Program-made: the position numbers and the translations under genes
Source of the DNA: Diphasiastrum complanatum
Taxonomy: Eukaryota; Streptophyta; Lycopodiopsida; Lycopodiales; Lycopodiaceae
Assembly (NCBI GenBank): GCA_029204225.1
Contig: CM055098.1
Coordinates: forward strand, 19,561,303 to 19,625,302
Length of the DNA: 64,000 nt
Direction: 5' to 3'
Shown here: one piece after another, positions 11,863 through 24,119 of the stretch
Layout: each line of letters starts with the position of its first letter
How positions within the stretch are numbered: the stretch's first letter is position 1
The notes under the pieces: model-generated
What the model was told of the DNA's origin: nothing
Database searches by the model: none
The model's input: only the letters and a program-made list of their open reading frames with translations

Positions 11863-12999
11863 TTAGAGAACCGAAATGCCACGAGGACGGCGAGGATACC
11901 ACAGTGAAAATAGTCGATCTGCTACGAAACTCAAAGTCTCAGAGAAAACGTGACTATAAGATGGTTGAAGCTTTCCTGTTTCTTCACGTTTGGTGTCTGC
12001 AGTCCTGTTCTGGAGCTTATCTGCTTCTGGCTCAGGAGTAGACGTTTCTGCTGCACATTCATCCTTGAAGTCCATTATTGGAGCAACTTGCTTTGTTCTG
12101 TATTTGGTCGGAAGTTCTGCCTTCTTCTTTTTACCTGGTGATGCGTGCAGATTCATCTCCTGCTGTTTGCCAGAGTTCCCTTTCGCAGCAGGTTTCACCT
12201 TTTTAGCTGACTTTTTCTTCTGTGCTTTGTTTTCCTCTTTGAACAGGTATCTGCCAGGGCTCATCTCCAAGCTCCCTTGCCTGTGTGTGCTCCTCTCGGT
12301 AACGACAGCTTCCATAGCAGGTGTCTTCTCGGAGGATGCTTCATAATTGCGAAATTTCAATAAATTCTCATCCACCACTTCTTGCGCACTGTCTAAAGCC
12401 ACAACCTCGTCAGGATTCAAAACGAGGGGCTCCTCCAGGCGAAAAGCCTTTTCTTCTGCTTTTTTCGATCCAAAAGGACTACCACTGCGTGCTTTCTCCT
12501 CGTAGCATTCAACGAAACTAAGAGTTTTGTCATCAGGGGTAACCTCAACCTTCAAAAGATCAGGCTCAGACCTTGACGGACCAATAGATTCGTTAAGAAG
12601 TATTGCTTTGTGAATCAAAGCTTGATTTGGAGAAGCATCCCACCGACTCCAGTGGAACATGTAACACTGGAAACAATCACAAACAAAGGAAGGCTGGTGG
12701 TATCCTTTCTTCTGACCAGATCCCGCTTTTCTGCTATCGTTGCTGCTGTTGCTAGGAAAGTGAAAGTGCTGTGGAGATTTCGGCTGTGTATTTGCTTTCA
12801 TCTTCCAAAATTTTCCCTGAGATACAAGCTCAACATTCGCATCCTCCGAGGGATGAGTAATAAGGTAAGCAAATACCTCTCTATCCTCCGGAGGAAGGAG
12901 ATCGATCAGACTCTTGACGTTTGAATCAAGAGCTTGTATAACAGAGGAAGCATCCGCATTTCGAGCTTGCGACTTCTCATTTTGGGTGAAACTTTGCAT
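11863..12999 (-). CDS. Plant-specific protein of unknown function with CDCFxCY/RWDxSPN motif
   Basis: Single-exon gene of 378 codons, uninterrupted. The ATG at 12999 is the likely start: an in-frame TAG lies 30 nt upstream and no other ATG lies between. Residues about 30-50 hold the acidic/hydrophobic LLPPEDREVFAYLI. Residues about 105-130 hold FVCDCFQCYMFHWSRWDASP followed by NQALIH, a Cys/Trp-rich signature I associate with a family of uncharacterised plant proteins. The three cysteines (107, 109, 112) might bind metal (inference). The middle is acidic. Residues about 250-310 are Lys-rich (KKKSAKKVK, SPGKKKKAE), possible nuclear-localisation signals. The C-terminus (FVADRLFSLWYP) is a hydrophobic/aromatic patch. 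No signal peptide or membrane segment is seen. The upstream region carries clustered G-boxes. No biochemical function can be stated. Confidence 0.85.
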   Translation of the reverse strand: MQSFTQNEKSQARNADASSVIQALDSNVKSLIDLLPPEDREVFAYLITHPSEDANVELVSQGKFWKMKANTQPKSPQHFHFPSNSSNDSRKAGSGQKKGYHQPSFVCDCFQCYMFHWSRWDASPNQALIHKAILLNESIGPSRSEPDLLKVEVTPDDKTLSFVECYEEKARSGSPFGSKKAEEKAFRLEEPLVLNPDEVVALDSAQEVVDENLLKFRNYEASSEKTPAMEAVVTERSTHRQGSLEMSPGRYLFKEENKAQKKKSAKKVKPAAKGNSGKQQEMNLHASPGKKKKAELPTKYRTKQVAPIMDFKDECAAETSTPEPEADKLQNRTADTKREETGKLQPSYSHVFSETLSFVADRLFSLWYPRRPRGISVL

Positions 13000-13944
13000 T
13001 TTCAGAACGAAATCTCTTAGCCAAACACGCTAATGAGTTCGCAGACCTGATTCAGAAAAAAATTTGATTCTGCGCGAAGATGAACCAAAAACGGGGAATG
13101 CTGCAAGCGGCAGCCTTCCACCGAAGCCTAGCAATGTACGCAACTTTGTGCTTGAATGAAAAAGCATACACCAGCTCGAACATTAAGGAAACGAAGAAGA
13201 ATCTTACAAAAGGTTAACCTGCGCAAACCTCTTTCAACCATGTTGAAACTTCAAAGCATATCAGACGTCATATACATTGGGCGCTCTAAAAGAACCTTCC
13301 AAAGACAACCCTTATCTTCAACTTCTCACACGGCACTGCAGGACGGAAAATCTAAATCCCTCAGCCTCACTGCCTCAGGGATGAGAGCAACCAACTGGCA
13401 AATAGAGCTCAAAAATAGCTTGAACAGCAGCTTAAACAATCCTTCTGGGTATCATCAACCGTGGTAGCTTCAAGAAAGGCAAGATACACTCGATTACGCT
13501 CTACAAGTTAGATATTATCTTATCCGCTCAAGAAAAGACAGGGCTACGTGGTTAAGCGACAAACAGATTCCTGCACTCAGCACAACAGTCCGAAAGAAGG
13601 CCTTAAGAGTACAAAGGCACGAAGATCAGATAAGGAAGGCATTAAATGGGTGGCGTTGGAAATTGGAGCTGAGACATGTTTCGGCAACAGGACAAACAGG
13701 ATTGAATGACAATCTGATGAAATTACACACACAGGTGCAAGCTTAAAGACGAAGAAGACGATCGATCCTGCCCTCACCAGAGCGAGCTCCCCGAGGAAAT
13801 CTCTCCCATTTCTCTGCTTCTTCTTCGTCTTTCTTCGTCTTTCTAAAAACTCCTCGGGAAACCGAGGATCTTCACGGTTCTTCACCCCTCCAGCCCGCCC
13901 TCCCCACACTGGGCTACCAAATCCCGCAACCGTTGGATCCCACA

Positions 13945-14310
13945 CACGTGCTACAATTCTGCCACGTGTTCCAAATCGAGCGTTGGAGCTAGACAGGTGG
14001 CAGATATGCCACTTGGCAGAAAATCTGACCCTACAGGCGCTAGGGGTTCCTCGCTACTAGGCGCCCGGCTCATCCGAGATCCAATCAATCGTCGACACCT
14101 GTCCTTTGCCGGGTCAGTCATTGGGTCATCGGCTGTGGTCGGGGGTCACGTGGCCATATGGACCCGGTCGAGAGGTCACCTTCCGCCCTACTTCCCGCCG
14201 TTGAATGACCGCGCGTGACCACCGACCAACCTGGGCGCCACACTCCAGCACTTAGATCGTCGCCACGTGGCAAAGCTCCCTCATAACAATCGTCCATCAC
14301 AGAACACGTG
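13945..14310. promoter_or_regulatory. Cluster of five CACGTG G-boxes upstream of the 11863-12999 gene
   Basis: Perfect CACGTG palindromes lie at 13945-13950, 13963-13968, 14147-14152, 14264-14269 and 14305-14310. Four of them are flanked as CCACGTG or CACGTGG, the ABRE/G-box form bound by plant bZIP and bHLH factors. They lie 0.95-1.3 kb upstream of the ATG at 12999 in a G+C-rich region (about 13750-14680) that contrasts with the A+T-rich surroundings. I infer a distal promoter or 5' region. No TATA box or transcription start was identified, and a second, unrecognised gene on the right could also be controlled. Confidence 0.5.
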
Positions 14311-15107
14311 GCAAAATCGTAACGCTCATCTCGAAATCCAACGATGCATAACCTCCAGCATTTCGATATACGCAATACGTACACGACAGCAATTCAATGA
14401 AACATAAAAATAGAATATATGAACGTTAACCCTAGGTCTAACCCCTTCAGTTTATCTCATATATCCCATGTATGTAGCTCGCGGAGGTCGAACTCGTGAC
14501 CTTGTAGGGAGCAAAGGAGGGACTATACCAATACGCCTCTCACTGGGGGGCACGTACTTCACCTGTACTGGCGGAGTGTGGATGGTCACACGGTTCCGAG
14601 TGGCCCTTCGCGGCTGGTCACGCTCCGGTCAAATAAGGCGGGCCCGTGACCTAAGATTCTCCTCCTCCTTCCCCGTACATTAAACCCCCTATGGCTCTTG
14701 CGTCCTTCACTCTCCCTTCATTAATCCAATTTTTCTCCTTTTTGTTTTTCTTTTTTTCGAGAAACGTGATTATTTATTTTATTAAAAAATGTACAAGAAA
14801 ATACTACGGTACGTTGTTTTTAGTAAAAACTAATTATTGTAACCAGAAAATTTGTACCTTAATTACACAATATATAATGGATAAAGTAATAAAGAACAAT
14901 AGGAAAAAGGTGCCGTGTACCCTTCACAATTGCAAATTGAAGCGCATGAGAAAGATCCAAGGCCTATTTTCCTTTTAAACAAAGTGTCATATGAAAGTCA
15001 ATTCCTGGCATTGCCTTTCCCTTTGAAAGGTATACTTGAGAAATCAAATATCCCCTATCCAATTTCTTTATAAAAATATCACAATTATTTTATGCTCTAA
15101 ACTGGGA

Positions 15108-15113
15108 CCCCCC

Positions 15114-15144
<31 letters not shown>

Positions 15145-15145
15145 A
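15108..15145. repeat. Poly(C)27-poly(A)11 tract
   Basis: An uninterrupted run of 27 C (15108-15134) is followed by 11 A. It gives spurious proline/lysine and glycine open frames on both strands. Length in the real genome is uncertain because such runs are prone to sequencing and assembly error. Confidence 0.9.
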
Positions 15146-15208
15146 GAAGTTAAAAGGAAATAAAACCCATGAAAGCAGATTCTGTGCTCCCCATCCTTGT
15201 GTTCCAAA

Positions 15209-15365
15209 CCTCCCTCAAGTTTCCCTTCTATGTTCCTTATTCCCTTCCCTGTCCTTTTGTTCCAAAGCTTCCCTCGAGTTTCCTTTCTATATTCCTTCAC
15301 TTCCCTTCTATATCCTTCTTTCAGAAACCTCCCTCCGGTTTCCCTTCTATATCTGCATCTTTTAA
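15209..15365. repeat. Three-copy ~60-bp pyrimidine-rich minisatellite
   Basis: Units begin at 15209, 15268 and 15328, each with CYTCCCTC(A/G/C)(A/G)GTTTCC followed by YTTCTAT and a CT-rich tail, so the period is 59-60 bp. The third unit is partial. No coding function is apparent; open frames across it are low-complexity Ser/Pro/Phe. Confidence 0.7.
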
Positions 15366-15703
15366 GGGATGTCGACTTTGAATGTTGGAGCATTCTAAAA
15401 CATTCAACTCAAAGATGCTGCCTTCTAAACCTTGCAACTCTATAGGTTGCCATTACAAACCGTTCATGAAAAAGTAGTTGTTGATCGGTCCCAAATTGAT
15501 GTCAAGCAATTATCATTGGCTACTACTATTTCAAGCTATGGTAAGCTTAGTCGCTCTTTAGCTTTTGATACTTTCATTGTTTTTTTTGGGAGGCAATGAC
15601 TTCGTTTGTCTTCGAGCACTAGGTTTACTTATGAATATCCTATGGCACTCACGATATCTAACAAAACTCAAATGCACAAGTGAAGAGGGGGGGATGACCA
15701 TTA

Positions 15704-15706
<3 letters not shown>

Positions 15707-15755
<49 letters not shown>
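15707..15755. repeat. (GA)n microsatellite
   Basis: About 24 uninterrupted GA units in non-coding DNA. Confidence 0.97.
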
Positions 15756-15758
<3 letters not shown>

Positions 15759-16796
15759 TATTTGGTGTCCACTTACTAGCTAAGTATGCCATCAAAGGGA
15801 GAGGCACACCTACGAGATGTAATTGTCCCTACCTACTCACGTTTACGAGTTGACAAGGTTACACGTAGATCTCGCATCTATCTACCTCACTCCCATTAGG
15901 TAGGTGAAAGCACATTAATGGAGCCTCGTGAGCCCTTTTGTGCTTGACCTTACTTTGTGTAAATATTGTGCATAGTAAAGCCAGGTGAGTAAGATATCCT
16001 CATCATATAAAGGAAAAGAAAGTATGTTGTTCAAATTACAAGAAATTCCAAGTACATTAAAGTAGAACGATAAAAAGTAGAAGCTCATGATATTCCAACT
16101 TTTATATGTGCAAATATTACAAGAATTAAGAATGGAGATTTTTTACAATACAATTTTTAGATTTTTTTTTTTGGCAATCTACCTAGTTGTAGTTATGTTG
16201 CCTTGAGAATAGGTAGTCCTCATGAATGCAACTTGAAAACATGGAATTCAAACAAATAGGGATTTCCAAGACAATTGTCTCTTTCTATTGTACTTTTGCA
16301 TAAAGTTCTCAAAATATTGTTAACCCCATGGAGGAAAAAAATTTATTAAGCCCTCTAGATGGAATCCTTAACCTCTCATAGGTGCAATTTTTGGGCAAGA
16401 TTTCATCATGCTTGACGATGTGAGTTTCTTTCCATGTTATGGAAATTATGGCTAGTACTTTTGTCTCGTGGCTCAACGAGAGAAGACGTTATTTTCCATA
16501 ATATGTCTTTAGACGCAATTATCTAGTCCATAGCTACTAATCATCATACAGTAATCTTTGTAATGAATAAGATTTTAGACTATGTCTTAAAGTCGAGACT
16601 CCAAGGGAGCATTGCAAATGTAAAATGTTGCATCATCATGAATTGAAAGCAACCTTGGATTTTGCAATTAGAAATGCCCTCTCAATGGCTTTATGCTTCT
16701 CAAAAAATGTACAAAATTGAAGAAAATGTCATTTGAAAAACAAACTTTAGATTGCCCTTCAACTTGAAAGGTCAATAATCATAAAAAGTCAAATTT

Positions 16797-16798
<2 letters not shown>

Positions 16799-16832
<34 letters not shown>
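16799..16832. repeat. (TG)n microsatellite
   Basis: About 17 uninterrupted TG units in non-coding DNA. Confidence 0.97.
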
Positions 16833-16833
<1 letters not shown>

Positions 16834-18587
16834 ATATAGTCCTATTTAGAAAAAAGAAATTTGCACCTTTCATTTAAAGAGGAAGCTTTTGCCTCCAAAC
16901 TCATCCCAATTCACCATATATAAAAAAAAATTTAGGGTGCTCATGTTGAATTATCTCCATTGAAATTTTGGCCTTTTTACCCAATGATTAGGTCTTGGCT
17001 TGTGGACTTGCCCACCAAAGTTCAAATCCCTACAGATATCTTTGAATCTGTGAAGCAAGTTCTGGCCCTACTTTGAGACCGAATCAATATTATCTCCTTT
17101 GGGCCATTGGAGACCTATTAGATGTTCAAGTTTCCCTCAATTGTCCTCAATGTACTAGGCCTTACACATGATGTACAAATTTTACATAATCACTAGAATT
17201 GTAAATATAGGATGCACTTCTACCTAGCATATATTCATCACTCATTCATAACCTCATAACTTGGTGTGCCTCTTTTTTTTCAATGTTATTTGAGTTAATC
17301 AACTAATGTTAGTGATGCTACTCAAATGGACTTTAATAATAAAAGCATGCATGATTTATTTTGAAAAAATGTACATCAATTAAATTGGGAGAAAAGTCCT
17401 AGTCACTACCATTAAATAGTTCATGAGGGGAGACCCCAATTGATATCATACATAACTTGTGAGTAGGTATCTATTGAGGACTTTCCCTCATCACCAAGTT
17501 TTTTTTTTGGTCACCTTAAATGATTATATCATCAAAAGTTGCACTATAGATGATGACAACAACATTGTACCTTCTACTGTTAGTCCCAAAGCGCAAGACA
17601 ACCTTTTTGAATAGGTACATCAAGATCCCCACATAGTTGCAATCCTTCCATGCAACTCTTCTCACCCTCTAGCACCCACATCTTCTAGCTCCGCATACAC
17701 TCCCTCTCCTATAATGTTTTTATAGTTGCTCTATCATATTTGGCATGTTTTTTACATTCAATATAAACTATTGTATACTTTACATGTTATATGTATATTT
17801 GCCTTTCATGAATATCTCATTACAACCTAGTTCAATGCAATAAAGTTGGACAATCTATCATTTTATTTTCATTAATGGTATGTGGATTTGTAGCATGCCA
17901 AACTTGTGCGGTTGTTAAAGTATAATCATTTGTAGTGGCCAATAAAAATATAATTCTATGCACTCAGTTTGTTGGTTGATTGTTTGGTCTTGTTTCTGCA
18001 AATAGCAAATTATCATGTCATATTAGCTAATAGTTGTTTGCCTTGTTTTACGTGTTTGATCGCACCCATATCGATGCTCGGTCACAAAACTCCCAAAAAT
18101 TCACTCGCATAATGCCCGAACTCCATAAAAAGAAAGAGCAAAAAAGACAGGTTTGGAGAAGAGATAATCCTCTTTCTCGAAATTTTAGCATTAGGACTAG
18201 AAGGATCCATAATACACAAAAATGTCCTTCCTTATAGGGAAGGAAGTGCCTTGTGATTGGACCACACTGAAAATCAAATCTTGGGTTCAATCAACTTAAT
18301 CCACTTTGGATGAATTATGTTTGCTAAACTTAACTTTATAATTGTTTTAATCATATGTTACGAAATGGCCATGGCTTGTGATTCTAAGAAATCAACCATA
18401 TTGCTCTCAAGTTGGTGTTGTATTTGCACAATGCTAGTCATTGGGATCCTTCCTACTACCCATATCTATAAATTACTTTTTAAAATCTACAAAAAAAAAA
18501 AATTGAAATAATTAGCCAAAGATCAAGAACTATCTAAATAATACAAAAGGAAAATTAGAGAACAAAATTTATCTACGTTCATTGTGG

Positions 18588-18591
<4 letters not shown>

Positions 18592-18650
<59 letters not shown>
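18592..18650. repeat. (GT)n microsatellite
   Basis: About 29 uninterrupted GT units. The Thr-His run predicted on the minus strand across it is an artefact of the repeat. Confidence 0.97.
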
Positions 18651-18651
<1 letters not shown>

Positions 18652-21600
18652 TTTTTAGAATTAGCATACCTGTGTAAAGAGTTGTACTTCAAATGTAGTC
18701 TTGTCTTGCATAGCATGTGCTTACACCTACTTGTGTCATAATGTTGAGCATGTTGCAAATGACTACAACAATATTTACACAAGAGCACATGATGTTGTTT
18801 ACATAGACCAATAAAAAGTAACCCTGATATGGAAACACTTGGGATAGATATTTATTTGTTAAACTATGTCCCTTTTGACTACGATTGTTGTCCTTCTTAT
18901 GGGCGTCAACTTAATTGAACCTTATCTATATTCAAATTATTATGTTAATTACCACCATTTGTCTTTCATCATTTCAATTATATATTTGAAATACTTGGAA
19001 GATGCCATGTTCGAATCATACAAGCCACTAACTCTTAAATTATTTATGAAAATGGGCCCCAACTACGGGTGGATTTGTAAGTAATTTAATATCATCAATT
19101 TCTCAAGGTCAAAATCATGGTCTCATGCCATAGTACATGTTTTACCTCTTTTATTGTATCACAAATGGAAATGATGAGACTATGTCTCATCTTATCCAAT
19201 ATTTCTAGACATATCAATCACACAAAATCTTAATAATTGAAATGCTACTAGCTTAAAAATGAAAGTTTTATCATTTAGAATATGAAGTTGTTGCCTTATA
19301 AGGATGACCCCAAGCCCACATGTTGAATCCTTTTTTTTTTAACTTTCTAAAGTTGATAATCAATGTGTTAAGAATGCTTCAATATAAAAAAAATATGATA
19401 TAATTATCATGTTTAGAGGTGTCAGGCAGATTAATATCTTTCCAAGGATTGATTTTTTGGAAAATTACCATAATACCTCCCCCTACAAGATGCTCGATTG
19501 CATGTATAACTCTTCACTTCACATCCACACATATCTCTACAATACCTCCATGCCTCTTGCTAGTAGAACCTTTATGGTGAGGATGCCAAAATGGTGCACA
19601 ACATTATATATTGTATTGATGTTCCAATTGTTAATGTTCAAGGAGACAATAACAATTGTAAAAACTTCTCTATGTAAGGTTGGTACATGGTGTCATTCTA
19701 CAAAATGACTTCAATGGGCATTGAATACTCTTTAACTATCATAATGGAACAATAATGAAAAATTTTATGTCATACATGCTTGAGTTTCTGTGGAAGGTTG
19801 TTATGTTGATAAAAAAAACAGGTAGTTATAGGAAATTCGTATTTAAGTTCCAAGACGTAGTTATCATCTCGAGTGAGATTTCAACAATGTATTTGGTTGA
19901 GATTTGGAAAAAATTTCTAGGAGAAAGCAATATTGTCTAGATCCACTAGGTCTAAAAGAATCCTTTCAAAAATGAGTATATTGGTATAATGGTGATGTGT
20001 CACCTGCTTAGATCAAATTTTTTAAATAATGTCAAATTCAAGTTTATATTCTAGTAAAAAAAAAAAGCTTCATAATAAGCTACTACACACATATAATATA
20101 TTAATTGTAGCTTATCGATTTGAGTACATATGACTTGCCTATTTAGGAATGGATCCTCTTATTACCATGGCAAGCTCCATGTGATGGCAATCAAATGAAA
20201 TAGCAGGCTGAGTTAAATGCTAGCTTCATCCATTTGCCATAGTCTCCTATAAACCTGAAAATTGTTTTAAAAACGATGCAAGCACACATGCTTACACTTT
20301 CACATAGGCAAGGAAAGGCTGGGTGTTGACCTAATGACCAATCGCTTAGAGTGGAATTTAGCTCAATAGGAGGAAGAAGAAAATTTAAAAATTCCAAGAT
20401 CATCAAATCAGCTGAAAGATACCAAAACTTCACAAGTTGGCTCACCATAAATTATGTTAACCCTATCAAGATTGTATTATTCTTGAAGTATCTATTAAAG
20501 TTTTCTAAAACGTTCACACAAGGATCAAGCTTGCAAGAACACCATAAAGGACACTGTGGAGCCAAATTGCCCATCCAAGTAGAACTCACGACCAAATTCT
20601 CCGAGAACCTCACCCCCTTGCCATAATAAATGAATACAAGAGAGAAGCGGAAAACTGACAATCCAAACCTAGAATTCAAGGTTTCTTGGGGCGAGTGGGG
20701 GCGAGTTTCTATGATATAAATATAGCCACCCCAATGCCTGTGCATGTCGCATGCATCCCTAGAATATTTCAAATATCCCATGTTCAATATGTTATTGATA
20801 CTTCTATCCATCCATGTGACTATCAAACATCATGCATTGTTGGGTTTTGCCATTTCCAAGTCAAAAGTATTATCACCTTCATGTAACCCCAGCTTACATG
20901 AAACACTAGGTGAGTCATTACCTTATCATGAAGACCAGGTCTAAAAGCTAAAGAAAACAATATAATGTTATGAGATTCCCACACAATCTTCTACCAAGTT
21001 TCCAACTATCATCAATCATACGAGATTATCCAAATGCGGAATCGCAACTAAAGAACTACAGAGAGCATCGATGGAAGAACAACAGTAGTAGTTCCAAAAA
21101 TTATGTCTATTGGAAAAGAGCTATCAGAAGAAGGTCGACAAAGTAATTAGAACTACCAGTGTTGTAAAGTCAGACACCATTAAGTGGTGCAATGTACTCA
21201 CAAGTCAAAGGCACGAGAAATAATGGTAGGATATCTCTGAATGGGCCCAAATGTAAAAAGGGGCCCAAGTAGTTAAAATGAATTCAAACTCAAGTTGTTG
21301 TCGCACATGGTTTGGGTCTATCAAACCCTAACCCTAGCCTTGTCTATATAAGGGCATGTGACACCATTTTGTAAAGACCTTTTTCAGTTGTAAGAAGAGA
21401 GTTAAGTACACAAATGGCACATAGATTTGATCAAACACTCCATAAAAAAAGTCCATCAAGATTCAAGGACTTGTGATCAACTTTATACCTTCCAAAAATT
21501 GCAATAAATTCATAAGATCACTCACATATCAAAGCTCTAACTCGCTGCACAAGGAAAGTGAAAGGTCTCAATTTTTCATCAAATTTTATGACATATATAC

Positions 21601-21747
21601 ATCTCCATCTTGTATTTAGGGTTACCCTTTAGCCTTGCATGACCTAAACCTAAATTCAATACTCTACAATAGTCCATCAACCCTAGCATTGACTTCAAGA
21701 TCTTGAGATCCACCAACAAGGTAAAACATGTTACAAAAGTCCTACAT

Positions 21748-22268
21748 TGTTGGGCCCTTTACGTGCCTCTGTAATCGGATGGATCTAGAGGGCAAACAGG
21801 GGGTTTTATGGATCTATTTCGGGTGAGTAGTTGCTTGTAGTATCAGGTTTTGATCCATGTTCTATGCTTAGTATTAGCCACAATCTTATTCTATTACCCT
21901 TTGAGTGTTCAGATCTCTTGTGTGGTAAGCATTGGCAATATCACATACTAGGGTGGGGTGCGTGTAGATGGAGTTTGGCGGATCGATCAGGGAGATGTTT
22001 CTCCATCCTTGCGGTTAGGCCCCAAGAGAACGTGTACAACAGACTTCCCATAGGATTGGTTACCCTTTGCTGGAAATCAGCCGGAAGTCCATTGTAGACA
22101 TTCTTCAAATAATTTGGATGTCTAAGTTATGATTCTTGCAGGTATCAGATTAGCAGACTTTGGACCTAAAAATAGGTTTTACCTGACCCTAGATCAATGA
22201 TCAATGAACGTGCAAGAAGAATCTTGAAATAGAAATTAGTCATTCAACTATGGAATTAATTTCCAACA
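21748..22268 (-). mobile_element. 3' LTR of a minus-strand copia element
   Basis: The 521-bp block begins TGTTGG and ends CCAACA, the inverted termini of an LTR. On the minus strand it is preceded by a purine tract (AAGGGGGAC, 22269-22278) that acts as the polypurine primer of plus-strand synthesis, and by copia RNase H. This fixes it as the 3' LTR. The last ~225 bp (22045-22268) recur at 27445-27673. No target-site duplication is demonstrable because the matching outer end is uncertain. Confidence 0.75.
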
Positions 22269-22278
22269 GTCCCCCTTA
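22269..22278 (-). promoter_or_regulatory. Polypurine tract of the copia element
   Basis: The minus strand reads AAGGGGGAC immediately before the TGTTGGAAAT start of the 3' LTR. Position, orientation and composition are those of a retrotransposon polypurine tract. Confidence 0.7.
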
Positions 22279-22281
22279 AGG

Positions 22282-23948
22282 TCACAGTTGGTGCCTTGGT
22301 ATCATCAAGTTCAGCATGTTGAAGAACTTCTGATGCTTGATCCTAGAAAGCTCTTTGGTGAAGATGTCTGCAGCCATTTCTCTTGTGGAGCAGTATTGAA
22401 GGATCACTTGCCCTGAGAAAACTTTCTCCCGAATGAAATGATATTGGATTTCTATGTGCTTGGATTTGCCATGAAATCTAGGATTCAAAGTGAAATACAA
22501 CTCAAGTTGTCACACAAAATAATGGTAGCATTGAACTGAGTGTGATGTAAGTCGTGAAGTAATAACCTGATCCATATAGTTTTTTTTGAAACTTGACATG
22601 CTACGATGAAAGTGCCACTGATTTTTGCTTCCACAAAATCGGTCCCCCTGCCAAATAGAAACAGAACCCAGAGGTAGATTTTCTGGTAGAGACTGTTCAT
22701 CCCCAATCTGAGTCGGAGTAGCCTCGCAGGATGAATGAGTTGATAGCATTTTCATTATAGCATAAAATGTGATCTAAACTTCCCTGAATACATCTCATCA
22801 CTCTCTTTAATGCTTTCCAATGAGAGATCCTAGGATTAGGAATTGACTTAACGTGCTAATAGTGTATGCTAAATCTGGTCTAGTACACAGTATTGCATAC
22901 ATCAAAGATCCTATGAGTGAATGATACTTCGCTATGTCGAGTACCTCACTATCAGAATCAGCACAAGTACTTTGGTCAATACTATACTTGGATCCATTGG
23001 AGTATCAATTGGTTTGCAATCAGACATATGAAATTTTCCTAAAATGCCTTTTAGATATGTCTGCTGGCTAAGATAGATCTTCTTCTAAAGTCTATTTCTA
23101 GTAATGTGAATTTCTAGCAAAGAATGGATAGCTCCTAAATCAGTCAAGTCAAATTCCTTGACAGATCACTCTTAGTAGTGTGCAAAAGAGAAGTGTTGTT
23201 AGACAAGATAAACGCATCATCTACGTAAAGAGCTATGTGAAGTGAATTGGTGTCTATATTCTTTGAATAAACATTACAGTCAGCTAAATTGTTTGCAAAT
23301 CCTAATTGAATGAGATAAGAGTTGATTCTATCGACCCATGCTCTTGCGGCCTATTTCAGACTGTAGATTGCCTTGTGCAGCTTGCACACTTTGTGCGCTT
23401 AGCCTTTGACTTCGAATCCTTCTGGTTGGAAGGTATACAGCTCTTCCTCGACGTTGTCGTTGAGAAATGTTGTCTTGACATCCATTTGGTGCATTTCGAG
23501 GTCTTCTACGGCTGCTAACGCAATCAAAGTCCTGATTGACTGCATCTTGACAACAGGACTGAAATTTTTTTGATAATCCACTCCTTGGACTTGAATGAAT
23601 CATTTAGCCACCTGTCGTGCTTTGCATTTAGCAATGGAACCATCAAAGTTGATCTTCTTCTTGAAGATCCACTTGTTGTCAATAACTCTCTTGTGAGTGG
23701 GGAAGTCGACCAATGTCGGTTTGGTTTGTCAAAAGTGAATTGTACTCACTTTCCATAGCTTCTTGCCACTTCACAGCATCCTTGGAATTAATTGCTTCGG
23801 CTAGGCTCTCTGGTTCTTCTGATGAAGTCCAGTGGCAGCGGAGGGAGAATAGGCTATCAATAGAGGAATGTAATGCATGAACTAATTGGTCGTTATTTAA
23901 GAATGCTTGTATTGAGATCTTCAAAAGGCCATTCCAGGATGATGACAA
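22282..23948 (-). pseudogene. Ty1/copia reverse transcriptase-RNase H remnant
   Basis: Minus-strand copia pol, 3' half. RT begins near 23800 (DAVKWQEAMESEYNSLL) and continues through YQKNFSPVVKMQSIRTLIAL (about 23560), LEMHQMDVKTTFLNDNVEEE (about 23490) and QPEGFEVKG. The YVDD box lies near 23240 (LHIALYVDDAF). RNase H ends at 22282-22500 with GKSKHIEIQYHFIREKV and ADIFTKEL. Frameshifts and stops are scattered. Gag, protease and integrase are not found to the right, where a plus-strand chromovirus remnant begins at about 24120. Confidence 0.87.
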
Positions 23949-24119
23949 CTCTTAAAGATGGTACGCCATAAGAGTTCGATAGAAGAGTATAACTTTGATT
24001 TCTGGAGTCTAACTCTTAAGCTACCCACAGTGTCTGATGCAGATCACTTGCGAAGGTATATATAGAGACTACAGCGAGATATTTGAGCTGATGTAGCATC
24101 ACGTTTTTGCACTAATCTG

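Larger units (their letters stand above)
14320..21740. other. Gene-poor stretch with simple repeats only
   Basis: Apart from the listed simple repeats I see no protein homology, RNA gene or clear transposon boundary here. Open frames are short and look random. Around 21300-21420 there is a TATA-like TCTATATAAGG (about 21343) followed by A+T-rich sequence, possibly an LTR promoter next to the copia LTR at 21748, but no paired copy is visible. Confidence 0.5.

Noticed and set aside
11950-12924. Plus-strand frames overlapping the 11863-12999 gene
   Set aside because: The minus-strand frame is far longer, has a sound start and family-like motifs; the plus-strand frames are its shadows.
15036-15445. 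Several overlapping proline/lysine- and Ser/Pro/Phe-rich frames
   Set aside because: Explained by the C27-A11 tract and the 60-bp minisatellite; they overlap on both strands and have no domain.
18592-18788. Open frame with a long Thr-His run
   Set aside because: Produced entirely by the (GT)n microsatellite; no other protein signal.
20980-21200. Possible similarity to 40560-40740 (both A-rich with GTCGACAA and similar words)
   Set aside because: Only short words match and the order is not kept; I could not align them convincingly by eye.
21325-21340. CAAACCCTAACCCTAGCC as an interstitial telomere repeat
   Set aside because: Only about two imperfect units of CCCTAAA; too short to mean anything.
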